A DNA stretch of 64,000 nt, taken from an uncultured Prevotellaceae bacterium (lineage in GTDB: Bacteria; Bacteroidota; Bacteroidia; Bacteroidales; Bacteroidaceae). Below are positions 7,061-18,330 of the stretch, one piece after another. The translations under genes and the position numbers were made by a program. Under the pieces are notes generated by a model that did not search any database, had not been told where the DNA came from, and worked only from the letters and a program-made list of their open reading frames with translations. The stretch lies in the NCBI GenBank assembly GCA_946410305.1, contig CAMJZV010000007.1, positions 1 to 64,000 on the forward strand, written 5' to 3'. Position 1 is the first letter of the stretch. Each line of letters starts with the position of its first letter.

Positions 7061-8319
7061 AAGCTCATAAATGTTTTCATGAATTCGTCAAGTTTTAACA
7101 AGCCGAAGGAACCAGTGACACAGCTGACTTCGTCGTATTGCTGCACGCTGTCGGCCTCGATGTCTTTGTGCCAGATAAGGAACGGCACGGGCTGACCGAC
7201 GTGGATGCGCTGTTCGACAGGTGTCAGATGGTCGGGGAGTACGGCGATGCAGACATCCTGATCTTTCACCTTATTATATATAGGGGCGATGAGACGCTGG
7301 TCGAGATACTCGATGGTCTTCAGTTTCAGTTCGAGGTCGCCATCATGACCAGCCTCGTCGCTGGCCTCTACATGGACAAAAACGAAGTCGTCATGCTCCA
7401 AGGCGTCGATGGCCGCCTGTGCCTTGCCTTCATAGTTGGTGTTGGCCAGACCAGTGGCGCCAGGCACCTTGACGATGCGAAGACCAGCGTATTTGCCAAT
7501 ACCTTGAATCAGGTCTACGGCAGAGATAACGGTGCCGCTCTTTACCTGTGGGTACTGCTGCATCAGTGTCTCCATCGATGGACGGTAGCCACCACTCCAA
7601 GGCCAGATGCTGTTGGCCTGGCGCTCGCCCTTGGCAGCTTTCGCGAGGTTGTAGGGGTGCTTGGCCAGGAGCTCCTGGGAACGGAGGATGAGGTCGTTGA
7701 GGAGATCGGCGGTTTGCTGGGCAGACAGACGGCGGGTGTCAGCGACGGAATCGCTGACCACACTTTCGGCCTTTACCAGCAGTGGGCGCCACGGCTCGTT
7801 GGGATGATCGTGGGGTGGGGCACAGACGATGTGCTTGTTGCCACCCTTGATAACCAACAGATGGCGGTATTGTATGCCTGTGATGAATTTGACACGTTCG
7901 CAACCTTCGCGCTCGTTGATGGGCTTGGCAAGGTTCTCGTTCAGGTAGTCGATGAGCACGCGCGCATCTTCTGTCTCCAGATTGCCGCCATTGTGCGTGA
8001 TAATCTTGCCGTCCTCCAGTGTGATGATATTACAGCGGATGGCGAAGTCGTCGTCTGCCATCTCGTAGCCTATAGAGGCAGCCTCCAAGGGGCCGCGTCC
8101 TTCATATACCTTATTAAGATCATAGCCGAGAATGGCGGTGTTGGCAACCTCAGAACCTGGAGGGAAACCCTCGGGAACGGTTATCAGGCGACCACAACGA
8201 CCTTCCTTGGCCAGCTGGTCCATTATGGGCTTATGGGCATATTGCAGCAAGGTCTTCCCACCGAGTCGCTCCACTGGCAGGTCGGCCATTCCGTCGCCCA
8301 GAATAATAATATGTTTCAT
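7057..8319 (-). CDS. ApgM-like phosphotransferase, probable homoserine kinase
   Basis: 420-aa member of the cofactor-independent phosphoglycerate mutase (ApgM, alkaline phosphatase superfamily). Metal-binding signatures: 'ILGDGMADLPVE' at the N-terminus, 'PPGSEVANTAILGYD' with the catalytic Ser, 'EASDEAGHDGD' and 'LPDHLTPV' near the C-terminus. Its place between thrA and thrC, overlapping thrC by 4 bp, with no other thrB in view, argues that it phosphorylates homoserine; this substitution has been proposed for such genes from context. Direct phosphoglycerate mutase activity remains the alternative. Start at 8319 gives the family N-terminus; 12 upstream codons were rejected. Confidence 0.8.
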   Translation of the reverse strand: MKHIIILGDGMADLPVERLGGKTLLQYAHKPIMDQLAKEGRCGRLITVPEGFPPGSEVANTAILGYDLNKVYEGRGPLEAASIGYEMADDDFAIRCNIITLEDGKIITHNGGNLETEDARVLIDYLNENLAKPINEREGCERVKFITGIQYRHLLVIKGGNKHIVCAPPHDHPNEPWRPLLVKAESVVSDSVADTRRLSAQQTADLLNDLILRSQELLAKHPYNLAKAAKGERQANSIWPWSGGYRPSMETLMQQYPQVKSGTVISAVDLIQGIGKYAGLRIVKVPGATGLANTNYEGKAQAAIDALEHDDFVFVHVEASDEAGHDGDLELKLKTIEYLDQRLIAPIYNKVKDQDVCIAVLPDHLTPVEQRIHVGQPVPFLIWHKDIEADSVQQYDEVSCVTGSFGLLKLDEFMKTFMSL

Positions 8320-8361
8320 AAGGAACAGAAACCGGGCGGCTGAACCGCCCGGCACACTATT

Positions 8362-10824
8362 TTAGATGTTAGCAATAGACATGATATTTGCGAAGACGCC
8401 AGCAGCCGTAACAGCAGCACCGGCACCGTAACCCTGGATGAGCATGGGGTACTCTTTGTAGCGCTCGGTGGTCAGCAGCACGATGTTGTTGGAACCTTCC
8501 AGACCGTAGAACGGATGGCCATAGGGCACCTCCTTCAGTGCCACGCTGGTCTTGAAGTTCGTGGGGTCGTTCTCGTCGGCCTCCATTGTAGCGACAAAGC
8601 GCCAACGCTTGTTCTCGGCCTCGAGCACCTTGCGACGAGCCTCGAAGTCGGCATCGAGCTCAGGCAGCTTAGCCCAGAAGTCCTCGATAGAGCCCTCGAA
8701 GTAGCTATCGGGTACGAAGAGGTGCTTCTCGACATCGGCCTGCTCTACCTTGTAGCCAGCCTCACGCGTCAGGATGACCAGCTTACGGATCACGTCCGTA
8801 CCGCTGAGGTCGATACGTGGGTCGGGCTCAGAGTAGCGCTGCTCCTTGGCACGACGAACGGTCTCAGAGAAGGGCACGTCGGCGGCAATCTCGTTGAAAA
8901 TGAAGTTCAGCGTACCAGAGAGGATGGCCTCAATCTTCAGAATCTTATCCCCCGAGTTGCACAGGTCGTTGATGGTGCCGATAATCGGCAGACCAGCACC
9001 TACGTTGGTCTCGTAGCGGAACCACACGCCACGGTCGCGAGCCGTCTGGCGCAGCTTGAGATAGCTGTCGTAGTCGCTCGAAGCCGCAATCTTGTTGGCT
9101 GCAACGACTGATATGTTATGCTCCAGGAATGTCTGATAGAGTGTAGCAATCTGCTTGCTGGCGGTACAGTCGACGAAGACGCTGTTGAAGATGTTCATCT
9201 TGATGATCTCTTCGCGCATGTGGTCGGTGTCAGCCTTGAAACCTGCACGCAGAATCTGCTCGTAGTTGTCGAGGTCGATGCCGTCACGGTCGAGCACGAA
9301 GTTGGCGACATCGGAAATACCAACCACGTTCAGCTTCAGACGACGTGACTGCATGAGGAACTGCTGCTGGGTGCGAATCTGCTCGAGCAACATGCCACCC
9401 ACCGTACCGATACCGCAGATAAAGATGTTGAGCACCTTGTATTCTGACAGGAAGAACGAGTCGTGCAGCACGTTGAGTGACTTGCGCAGGAACTTGCCGT
9501 CCACCACAAACGAGATATTGGTCTCAGAAGCACCCTGGGCGCAGGCAATGACAGAGATACCCGAACGTCCGAGTGTGCCAAACAGCTTACCAGCGATACC
9601 TGGTGTCTGCTTCATGTTCTCACCCACGATAGCGATGGTAGCCAAACCACTCTCCACCTGCATGGGGAACATAGCACCCGTCTCAATCTCCTTGGCGAAC
9701 TCGGCATTCAGCACTTCTGCAGCTGCTGCAGCATCCTCGTCGCGCACACCGATAGAGGTAGAGTTCTCAGAAGAAGCCTGTGACACCATGAAGACAGAGA
9801 TGCCCTTGTTGGCGAGGGTGGTGAAGATACGGCGGTTGACACCGATAACACCCACCATGGACAGACCCGTAACGGTAATCAGTGAAGTACCCTTGATGCT
9901 CGAGATGCCCTTGATGGGCTTCTGGTCGTTGTCAATCTTGGCCTTGATAAGGGTGCCTGGGTGTTCAGGATTGAACGTATTCTTTACCTTGATAGGTATA
10001 TTCTTGACACAAACAGGATAAATCGTTGGAGGATAGATGACCTTGGCACCGAAGTTACACAGCTCCATGGCCTCAATGTACGAGAGCTCGTTGATGGTAT
10101 AAGCCGTCTTGATCACCTTCGGATCAGCCGTCATAAAGCCATCCACATCCGTCCAGATCTCCAACACCTCAGCGTTCAGTACCGCAGCAATGATAGATGC
10201 TGTGTAGTCAGAACCGCCACGTCCCAGGTTGGTGGTCTCGTGGCTGTCGCGGTCACGGGCAATGAAGCCAGGAACCACGTAGATGCTCTTGTCGCTAAGG
10301 TCCTTGAAAGCCTCCTTCACCAGTTGCGTGGTCAGGTCGGCGTCAATCACATGCTTGCCCTGCTTATCCCAAGTGCGGATAAAGTCACGCGAGTTCATGC
10401 GGACACCATTCTTCACCATAGCGGCAACGATGTGCGACGACAGACGCTCGCCATAAGAAACGATGGTGTCGGCGGTCTTCTCGCTCAGGTCGTGAATGAG
10501 GTAAACACCGTAGAAGATACTCTTCAACTGGTCGAAGAGCTGGTCTACATTATTAAATAAGTCTATGCGCTTTTTGTCATCCGTAATGATGGCCTCAATC
10601 ATCTGGTGGTGGCGTGTCACCATCGCGTCGAATTCCTCACGATAGTGTTCATCGCCCTGCTTGGCCATCCTTGATGTGGCAATCAGTTTGTCGGTGATAC
10701 CGTCAAGTGCACTTACTACTACTACGACAGGTTGCGTCCGAGCCTCTGTCTCCACAATTTTTTTCAAGCTAAGAATGCTTTTTACGGAACCTACGGACGT
10801 TCCGCCGAATTTCATTACTTTCAT
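8362..10824 (-). CDS. thrA: Bifunctional aspartokinase/homoserine dehydrogenase I
   Basis: 820 aa. Residues 1-300 form the aspartokinase ('MKVMKFGGTSVGS', 'LGRGGSDYTASI'), 310-450 the ACT regulatory domains ('VTGLSMVGVIGV', 'NISFVVDG'), and 460-820 the homoserine dehydrogenase ('IFICGIGTVGGMLLEQI' NAD(P) site; 'AILSGTLNFIF', 'EPDPRIDLSGTDVIRK'). It catalyses the first and third steps from aspartate to threonine/methionine; threonine feedback through the ACT domains is known for the family. First gene of the thr operon, 42 bp before the next gene. The 39 upstream codons of the open frame overlap the promoter, so the ATG at 10824 is preferred. Confidence 0.96.
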   Translation of the reverse strand: MKVMKFGGTSVGSVKSILSLKKIVETEARTQPVVVVVSALDGITDKLIATSRMAKQGDEHYREEFDAMVTRHHQMIEAIITDDKKRIDLFNNVDQLFDQLKSIFYGVYLIHDLSEKTADTIVSYGERLSSHIVAAMVKNGVRMNSRDFIRTWDKQGKHVIDADLTTQLVKEAFKDLSDKSIYVVPGFIARDRDSHETTNLGRGGSDYTASIIAAVLNAEVLEIWTDVDGFMTADPKVIKTAYTINELSYIEAMELCNFGAKVIYPPTIYPVCVKNIPIKVKNTFNPEHPGTLIKAKIDNDQKPIKGISSIKGTSLITVTGLSMVGVIGVNRRIFTTLANKGISVFMVSQASSENSTSIGVRDEDAAAAAEVLNAEFAKEIETGAMFPMQVESGLATIAIVGENMKQTPGIAGKLFGTLGRSGISVIACAQGASETNISFVVDGKFLRKSLNVLHDSFFLSEYKVLNIFICGIGTVGGMLLEQIRTQQQFLMQSRRLKLNVVGISDVANFVLDRDGIDLDNYEQILRAGFKADTDHMREEIIKMNIFNSVFVDCTASKQIATLYQTFLEHNISVVAANKIAASSDYDSYLKLRQTARDRGVWFRYETNVGAGLPIIGTINDLCNSGDKILKIEAILSGTLNFIFNEIAADVPFSETVRRAKEQRYSEPDPRIDLSGTDVIRKLVILTREAGYKVEQADVEKHLFVPDSYFEGSIEDFWAKLPELDADFEARRKVLEAENKRWRFVATMEADENDPTNFKTSVALKEVPYGHPFYGLEGSNNIVLLTTERYKEYPMLIQGYGAGAAVTAAGVFANIMSIANI

Positions 10825-10889
10825 ATTTCTATGCAATTTATCTTGCCACCGGTACCCCAAAACAAGCGGGGATTCCTCCAATGGCGCGA

Positions 10890-10921
10890 CAAAAGTACGA
10901 ATAAGTGAGCAAAAAACCAAA
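10890..10921 (-). promoter_or_regulatory. Promoter of the threonine operon
   Basis: Minus strand: TTTG (10918-10921), 20-nt spacer, TACTTTTG (10890-10897), a full match to the Bacteroidetes consensus. The leader to the thrA start is about 60 nt; no Thr-rich leader peptide is visible. Confidence 0.85.
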
Positions 10922-10960
10922 GAAAATGTCATTTTTTTCATTTTTATCGAATTTTTCTGT

Positions 10961-10968
10961 TAACTTTG
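10961..10968 (+). promoter_or_regulatory. -7 box for the dipeptidase gene
   Basis: TAACTTTG, consensus TAnnTTTG, 36 bp before the start codon; the -33 region is T-rich without a perfect TTTG. Confidence 0.6.
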
Positions 10969-11003
10969 CACTCCAAAAAGAACCAAGAAATAAAAAAGAA
11001 ACT

Positions 11004-12662
11004 ATGAAACGACTATTTTTGACCGCTGTTGCCTATTGCTTGTTTGCAATAAGTAATGGTATAGCATGTACAAACTTCATTGTGGGTAAAAAAGCTTCTG
11101 TGGATGGATCTGTGATTTGCTCCTATAACGCCGATTCCTATGGTGCATTTATGAAGCTGGCTCACTATCCGGCTGCCAAGCACCAGAAGGGTGACATGCG
11201 AAAAATATATGAGTGGGACACCAATAAATATCTGGGTGAAATTCCTGAGGCAGAAGAAACCTACAACGTGGTGGGAAATATCAACGAATGGCAGGTGACC
11301 ATTGGAGAGACGACCTATGGCGGTCGTGAGGAAATGGTTGACTCAACTGGCATAATCGATTATGGCTCACTGATATATATCGGTCTGCAGCGTTCAAAGA
11401 CTGCCCGCGAAGCTATCCAGATTATGACATCGCTCGTGGAACAGTATGGCTATTACAGCGAGGGTGAGACGTTCACCATCTGCGACCCCAACGAGGCGTG
11501 GATCATGGAGATGCAGGGCTGTGGTGCCGACCGCAAGCAGTCAAAGGAGCGTGTGGTATGGGTGGCTCGTCGTATTCCCGACAATGCCATCTGTGGACAT
11601 GCCAACCAGAGCCGCATCGGTGTATTCCCTCTGAAAGACAAGGAAAACGTGCTCTACTCAAAGAACGTCATCAAATATGCCCGTAAGATGGGATGGTTCG
11701 ATGGAAGAGACGAAGAATTCTCATGGAAGATGGCTTATGCTGCTCCCGATTTCTCTGGCCGTCGTATCTGCGATGCCCGTGTGTGGAGCTTCTTTAACCA
11801 CCACGTCAAGGGCATGGAGCAATATCTGCCCTGGGCCCTGGGCAAAGACCCCAATGCTGTGGATATGCCATTGTGGGTTGTGCCTGTTAAGAAGGTTAGC
11901 GTGGAAGATGTGATGAACGATATGCGTGACCATTTCGAGGGTACGCCGATGGCTATCGACTCTACGGATATTGGAGGTGGCATCTGGCAGATGCCGTATC
12001 GTCCCACACCTCTATTCTTTGAGGTCGATGGCAAGAAATACTTCAACGAGCGTCCTACCTCAACGCAACAGACTGCGTGGACTTTTGTCTCGCAGATGCG
12101 CTCTTGGCTGCCCCGAGAGATGGGTGGCTGCTTCTGGTTTGGCAATGATGACTGCAACATGGTGGCCTATACACCTATCTATTGTTCGATGACCGAGCTG
12201 CCTGAGTGTTACAATACTCCAGGTGCTGACGAGCTGAATTTCAGCGATAAGAATGCCTACTGGGTAGAAAACTGGGTCAGCAACATGGTATATCCCCGTT
12301 ATTCGACCTTGTTCCCTGTCCTCAAGGAGGTTCGCGACTCGTTGCAGAAGGCTTATCTGACGCAGCAGTCAGCTATCGAGGGGCAGGCAAAGGGTATGGA
12401 GCCTGCGCAGATGCAGCGTTTCCTGAATGACTATAGTGTCCGTCAGGCTCAGCAGATGCTGGCACGCTGGAAGCAGCTGGCATTCCATCTCATTGTGAAG
12501 TTCAACGATATGGCCGTAAAGCCTGAGGAGAACGGACAGTTTACTCGCAGCAAGTATGGTCTTGGCGCTACCGTCAAGCGTCCTGGTTATCCGAAGAGCT
12601 TTGCCCGCCGTCTTGTTCAGGAGGCTGGTGTCCGCTATGTTGTACCAGAAGAAAAGAAATAG
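11004..12662 (+). CDS. C69-family secreted dipeptidase
   Basis: 552 aa. A signal peptide (residues 1-17, 'LFLTAVAYCLFAISNG') is followed at once by 'IACTNFIVGKKASVDGS', where the Cys is the N-terminal nucleophile exposed after processing, the hallmark of peptidase family C69 (PepD-like). 'GNINEWQVTIGETTYGGRE' is also characteristic. It probably hydrolyses dipeptides in the periplasm or at the cell surface, fitting a peptide-fermenting lifestyle. The frame extends upstream to 10905 through the promoter; the ATG at 11004 begins the signal peptide. The next gene follows after 24 bp. Confidence 0.9.
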   Translation: MKRLFLTAVAYCLFAISNGIACTNFIVGKKASVDGSVICSYNADSYGAFMKLAHYPAAKHQKGDMRKIYEWDTNKYLGEIPEAEETYNVVGNINEWQVTIGETTYGGREEMVDSTGIIDYGSLIYIGLQRSKTAREAIQIMTSLVEQYGYYSEGETFTICDPNEAWIMEMQGCGADRKQSKERVVWVARRIPDNAICGHANQSRIGVFPLKDKENVLYSKNVIKYARKMGWFDGRDEEFSWKMAYAAPDFSGRRICDARVWSFFNHHVKGMEQYLPWALGKDPNAVDMPLWVVPVKKVSVEDVMNDMRDHFEGTPMAIDSTDIGGGIWQMPYRPTPLFFEVDGKKYFNERPTSTQQTAWTFVSQMRSWLPREMGGCFWFGNDDCNMVAYTPIYCSMTELPECYNTPGADELNFSDKNAYWVENWVSNMVYPRYSTLFPVLKEVRDSLQKAYLTQQSAIEGQAKGMEPAQMQRFLNDYSVRQAQQMLARWKQLAFHLIVKFNDMAVKPEENGQFTRSKYGLGATVKRPGYPKSFARRLVQEAGVRYVVPEEKK

Positions 12663-12686
12663 TCAATTATCAAGTAGTAAAACAGA

Positions 12687-14060
12687 ATGACTCTCATTAT
12701 CGTCACTATGCTCCTGCTGGCCTATCTGCTGATAGCAACGGGCCATTTGACGGGAGTGAATAAAGCCGCTATTGCCATGTTCCTTGGAACGATAGGCTGG
12801 GTGGTATATGTCTGCTGGGGCGCCGATTATGTGATGGCTCAGCATCCTGCAGAGTATATCGAATGGTTGGGCAACAATGAGCACTCCAGTGACATTGTGA
12901 AGTGGTTTATCTATGACCACGTCTTCCTGAAGTATGTCGGAAAGGCTGCTGCCATCGTGTTGTTCCTGCTGGCCACCATGTCCATCGTGGAACTGCTTAG
13001 CAACAATGGCTGTTTCGACTTCATCACGGAATGGATTCGCACACGTAGCAGCAAACGACTGTTGTGGAGCATCACTGCAGTGACCTTTGCCCTCTCAGCT
13101 AATCTGGACAACCTGACGACAGCGACGATGATGTTGGTCATCATGCATAACATCCTGCAGAATTCCCGTCAACGCATGTATGTTGGTTCGGCAATAGTCG
13201 TGGCAGCATGCTGTGGTGGTTGCTTTACTGTCATTGGAGACCCGATAGGTCTGATATTGTGGGGTAATGGAGCGGTGACGGCTACACGCTTCTCTGCCTA
13301 TCTGGGTATTCCGGCATTGCTGGCATGGGTAGTACCAACCTATCTTGTCAGTCGTGAGTTGCCCGATCGCCTGGATACTGCGTGGAGTCCATCGCCTTAT
13401 CGTGGTGATGCCACTCGTCTGAATCGTTGGCAGCGAGTGGTGATGCTCATTGTGGGCATCGGTGGACTGTGGTTCATTCCGACTTTCCATAACATTACGA
13501 GATTGGCACCATTCTTGGGTGCCCTGTGCGTACTCAGCGTGTTGTGGGTGGTCAACGAAGCCTTTAACCGTAAACTGATCAATGCAGATCAGACGACTGG
13601 ACGTCGTGTGCCCATGTCGTTGCAATATGGTGTCCTGCAGCAGGTGCTCTTTGTGACGGGTATCATGCTGGGTATGGGTGTAGTGACAGAAACAGGTGTC
13701 TGGGCAGATGTGGCAGACTGGTTTGATGCCTATATCCCTGATATTTGGCTGATAGGTATCCTGGCAGGATTTCTGAGTAGTATCGTCGACTCCTTCACCA
13801 TCGCTATTTCCAACCTCTCACTTTATAGTGTTGGCGCGGGTGGCGTAATGACCAATGGCGCTTATTGGGGCATTATTGCCTACACGACAGCTATCGGCGG
13901 TTGCTTGTTGTCGGTGGGCAGTGTCTGTGGACTGGCACTGATGCGTGCAGAACATGTCAGTCTGGGATGGTATATCAAACATATGACTCCCAAAGTCCTG
14001 CTGGGTTTTCTCATCGGTTATATCGTCTTATGGGTGGAGGTGAACTTTGTAATGCTCTAA
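12687..14060 (+). CDS. nhaD: NhaD-type sodium:proton antiporter
   Basis: 457-aa inner-membrane transporter with about 12 hydrophobic segments, of the ion-transporter superfamily that includes NhaD. Typical stretches: 'SANLDNLTTATMMLVIM' and 'CCGGCFTVIGDPIGLILWG' in the first half, and 'GILAGFLSSIVDSFTIAISNLSL' with 'AIGGCLLSVGSVCGLALM' in the second. It exports Na+ in exchange for H+. Immediately upstream of the ATP synthase operon, which may reflect ion-gradient housekeeping, though that is inference. Confidence 0.88.
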   Translation: MTLIIVTMLLLAYLLIATGHLTGVNKAAIAMFLGTIGWVVYVCWGADYVMAQHPAEYIEWLGNNEHSSDIVKWFIYDHVFLKYVGKAAAIVLFLLATMSIVELLSNNGCFDFITEWIRTRSSKRLLWSITAVTFALSANLDNLTTATMMLVIMHNILQNSRQRMYVGSAIVVAACCGGCFTVIGDPIGLILWGNGAVTATRFSAYLGIPALLAWVVPTYLVSRELPDRLDTAWSPSPYRGDATRLNRWQRVVMLIVGIGGLWFIPTFHNITRLAPFLGALCVLSVLWVVNEAFNRKLINADQTTGRRVPMSLQYGVLQQVLFVTGIMLGMGVVTETGVWADVADWFDAYIPDIWLIGILAGFLSSIVDSFTIAISNLSLYSVGAGGVMTNGAYWGIIAYTTAIGGCLLSVGSVCGLALMRAEHVSLGWYIKHMTPKVLLGFLIGYIVLWVEVNFVML

Positions 14061-14135
14061 GAGGGTTCTAAAACAAAAATCAAACATTTTCGTTTTTTTT
14101 AATCGGAAATGTTTTTTTTATTCCTTTTTTTTTGC

Positions 14136-14143
14136 TAACTTTG
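14136..14143 (+). promoter_or_regulatory. -7 box of the ATP synthase operon
   Basis: TAACTTTG, 50 bp before atpD, preceded by a long T-rich stretch but no perfect -33 TTTG. Confidence 0.6.
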
Positions 14144-14181
14144 CATTCACTATTACCAGAACAAAACAATAATTCAAATAA

Positions 14182-15720
<1,539 letters not shown>

Positions 15721-15756
15721 TCTTAATTAAGCATTAAGAATTAAGCATTAAGAATT
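15721..15756 (+). repeat. AATTAAGCATT spacer repeat
   Basis: The atpD-atpC gap is made of tandem AATTAAGCATTAAG units, the same AT-rich repeat seen at 18868-18903, 32252-32303 and 59328-59372. Confidence 0.75.
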
Positions 15757-16005
15757 ATGCTAAAGCTGAAGATAGTTTCTCCTGAGCGCATCGAGTTTGA
15801 AGGTGAGGTGGATAGCGTACTGGTTCCAGGTTCTATGGGCCAGTTCGAAATCCTCGTCAACCACGCACCGATTATCTCGTCGCTAGACAAGGGTAGGGTG
15901 GTCTACACCCTGCATGGTGGCGAGAAGAAGCCGCTGGATATCTGTGGCGGTTTTGTGGAGGTGCAGAAAAATGTGGTGAGTCTCTGCGTGGAGATCAACG
16001 AATGA
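15757..16005 (+). CDS. atpC: ATP synthase F1 subunit epsilon (short form)
   Basis: 82 aa, only the N-terminal beta-sandwich ('LKIVSPERIEFEGEVDSVLVPGSMGQFEILVNHAPIIS'). The C-terminal helical hairpin that inhibits rotation in E. coli is absent, which is common for Bacteroidetes epsilon. It links gamma to the c-ring in F1. Confidence 0.93.
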   Translation: MLKLKIVSPERIEFEGEVDSVLVPGSMGQFEILVNHAPIISSLDKGRVVYTLHGGEKKPLDICGGFVEVQKNVVSLCVEINE

Positions 16006-16023
16006 TGATGAATACGTAGTGTG

Positions 16024-16413
16024 ATGGATATTTATAACGAGAGCCGAAGATATATCATACAGAGCATCGTATTGTTCTGCCTGCTGACCCTCCTTGGAGC
16101 GTTGGCAATGACATTGTGGTCACTCAACCTGTTGAGTGCCATGATTGTCAGCGGATGCTTCATCTTGGTGATAGACTTGGCTTCTGGCTACATCTTCCGA
16201 TGGGTGGCAACCCGTCACGCAGATATGTTGCCCTCGTTCTTTACAGGTGTTTCTGGATTCCGTTTTCTGGGGGCATTGGCAGTGATGGCCGTTTGGTATG
16301 CCACATCGGATCGTGCATCGTTGATGACGTTCTTCATGGTGTTCCTTATATATTATATGGTATCGCTGATTCATCACTCTATCTTCTTTTCGAGAATATC
16401 CAATCGTTTATAA
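16024..16413 (+). CDS. AtpI-like membrane protein of the ATP synthase operon
   Basis: About 129 aa with four hydrophobic segments (from near residues 14, 38, 73 and 100). Its position between atpC and atpB fits the poorly conserved AtpI assembly factor thought to help c-ring formation; sequence similarity alone is weak. An in-frame GTG directly upstream (16021) is an alternative start. Confidence 0.65.
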   Translation: MDIYNESRRYIIQSIVLFCLLTLLGALAMTLWSLNLLSAMIVSGCFILVIDLASGYIFRWVATRHADMLPSFFTGVSGFRFLGALAVMAVWYATSDRASLMTFFMVFLIYYMVSLIHHSIFFSRISNRL

Positions 16414-16436
16414 CGAGTTTAAAGTTAACGAATTAG

Positions 16437-17477
16437 ATGAAACAATTAAAGTCAATATGTCTCTTGCTGATGATGGCAGTGCTGCCTTTGTCTGTGCTGG
16501 CTGGCGAGGAGAAAAGCGAAGAGCTTAACATCCCCGAAATCGTGCTGGAGCACTTGGCCGATGCTTACGAATGGCACATTGCTTCCTATGAAGGCAAGCA
16601 TCTGAGTATTCCACTGCCTATTATTATCCGCAGTGAGCAGACTGGTGAGTGGCATTTCTGTACGGAACATTCACTACCCTCAGAGTTCTTCTTCAATCAT
16701 GAAGCACATGGTAAGATTTATGAGAAGATGGCTGACGGCAGTGTCGTACGTCCGTATGACTTGAGTATTACGCGTAACGTGCTACAGATATGGATTGTCG
16801 TGGCGATAATGCTGGCTATTTTCCTCAGCTGTGCCCGTTGGTATAAGAAGCATGACAAGACAAGTCCTGCACCCAAAGGCTTTGTTGGTGCTGTGGAATT
16901 GCTGGTGATGATGGTCAATGATGACGTTATCAAGTCGAATGTCGGTGAGAAACATTACAAGCGTTATGCACCTTTCTTGCTGACGGTGTTCTTCTTTATC
17001 TTCATCACCAACCTTGTTGGCTTGTTGCCTGTATTCCCTGGTGGTGCTAACGTCACGGGTAACATCAACATCACGTTCTTCTTGGCAGTATGTACTTTCT
17101 TGGCTGTCAATCTGTTTGGCAACCGTGAGTACTGGAAGGAAATCTTCTGGCCCGATGTTCCCATCTTCCTGAAAGCAATTCCCTTGATGCCTGCCATCGA
17201 GTTGTTTGGCGTGTTTACAAAGCCCTTCGCACTGATGATCCGTCTCTTTGCCAATATGATGGCAGGACATGCGATGATTCTCAGTTTTACATTGGTCATC
17301 TTCCTTGGTTGGACAATGGGCGTTGGCTATGGATTAGGCCTCAATGCATTCAGCATTATCATGCTGCTATTCCTGAACTCCTTGGAACTTCTGGTGGCTT
17401 TTGTGCAGGCCTATGTCTTTACGATGCTTAGCGCTGTATTTATTGGTCTGGCACATCCGGAACACCATGCAGATTAA
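16437..17477 (+). CDS. atpB: ATP synthase F0 subunit a
   Basis: 346 aa. An N-terminal signal-like segment (to about residue 22) and a periplasmic domain of some 75 residues precede the membrane part, the Bacteroidetes form. The essential Arg lies in 'ALMIRLFANMMAGHA'. It forms the proton half-channels against the c-ring. Confidence 0.95.
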   Translation: MKQLKSICLLLMMAVLPLSVLAGEEKSEELNIPEIVLEHLADAYEWHIASYEGKHLSIPLPIIIRSEQTGEWHFCTEHSLPSEFFFNHEAHGKIYEKMADGSVVRPYDLSITRNVLQIWIVVAIMLAIFLSCARWYKKHDKTSPAPKGFVGAVELLVMMVNDDVIKSNVGEKHYKRYAPFLLTVFFFIFITNLVGLLPVFPGGANVTGNINITFFLAVCTFLAVNLFGNREYWKEIFWPDVPIFLKAIPLMPAIELFGVFTKPFALMIRLFANMMAGHAMILSFTLVIFLGWTMGVGYGLGLNAFSIIMLLFLNSLELLVAFVQAYVFTMLSAVFIGLAHPEHHAD

Positions 17478-17789
<312 letters not shown>

Positions 17790-17802
17790 AAACCTATAGC
17801 AA

Positions 17803-18315
17803 ATGGATTTCACTCAATTACCAGCAATTCTCACGCCAGATCTGGGACTTCTGTTCTGGATGATGTTGGCGTTTCTGGTGGTCTTTGGGGTCCTTGCCAA
17901 GTTTGGCTTCCCTGCCATAGTCAATATGGTAGATGAGCGCAACAAGTATATAGACGACAGTCTACGCAAGGCTCATGAGGCTCAGGAACGTCTTGCTAAT
18001 ATCGAGAAGGAAGGTGAATCCATTCTGCAGGAGGCTCGCGAAAAACAGGCTCAGATACTGAAGGAAGCTGCCGAGTCGCGCGACGCTATCGTTGAGCAGG
18101 CTCAGCAGAAGGCTCGTGCCGAGGGTGCCCGACTGCTTGACGAGGCTAAGGCCGCTATCGAGCAGGAAAAGAAAGCCGCTATTGCTGATATCCGTCAGCA
18201 GGTTGCTACGCTCAGTGTCGAAATTGCCGAGAAGGTACTTCGCCAGAACCTCCGTGACGACAAGTCGCAAATGGATTTGATCGACCGCATGCTGGATGGT
18301 GCTACTGCTAATTAA
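17803..18315 (+). CDS. atpF: ATP synthase F0 subunit b
   Basis: 170 aa with one N-terminal membrane helix (about residues 13-35) followed by a long charged coiled coil to the C-terminus, the peripheral stalk that holds F1 against rotation. 13 bp after atpE. Confidence 0.95.
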   Translation: MDFTQLPAILTPDLGLLFWMMLAFLVVFGVLAKFGFPAIVNMVDERNKYIDDSLRKAHEAQERLANIEKEGESILQEAREKQAQILKEAAESRDAIVEQAQQKARAEGARLLDEAKAAIEQEKKAAIADIRQQVATLSVEIAEKVLRQNLRDDKSQMDLIDRMLDGATAN

Positions 18316-18330
18316 ATAAGGTATACGCGT

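Noticed and set aside
7138..8343. 401-codon plus-strand frame opposite the ApgM-like gene
   Set aside because: Antisense shadow of a GC-rich coding sequence; composition (many Val/Leu/Asp runs) is typical of mirror frames.
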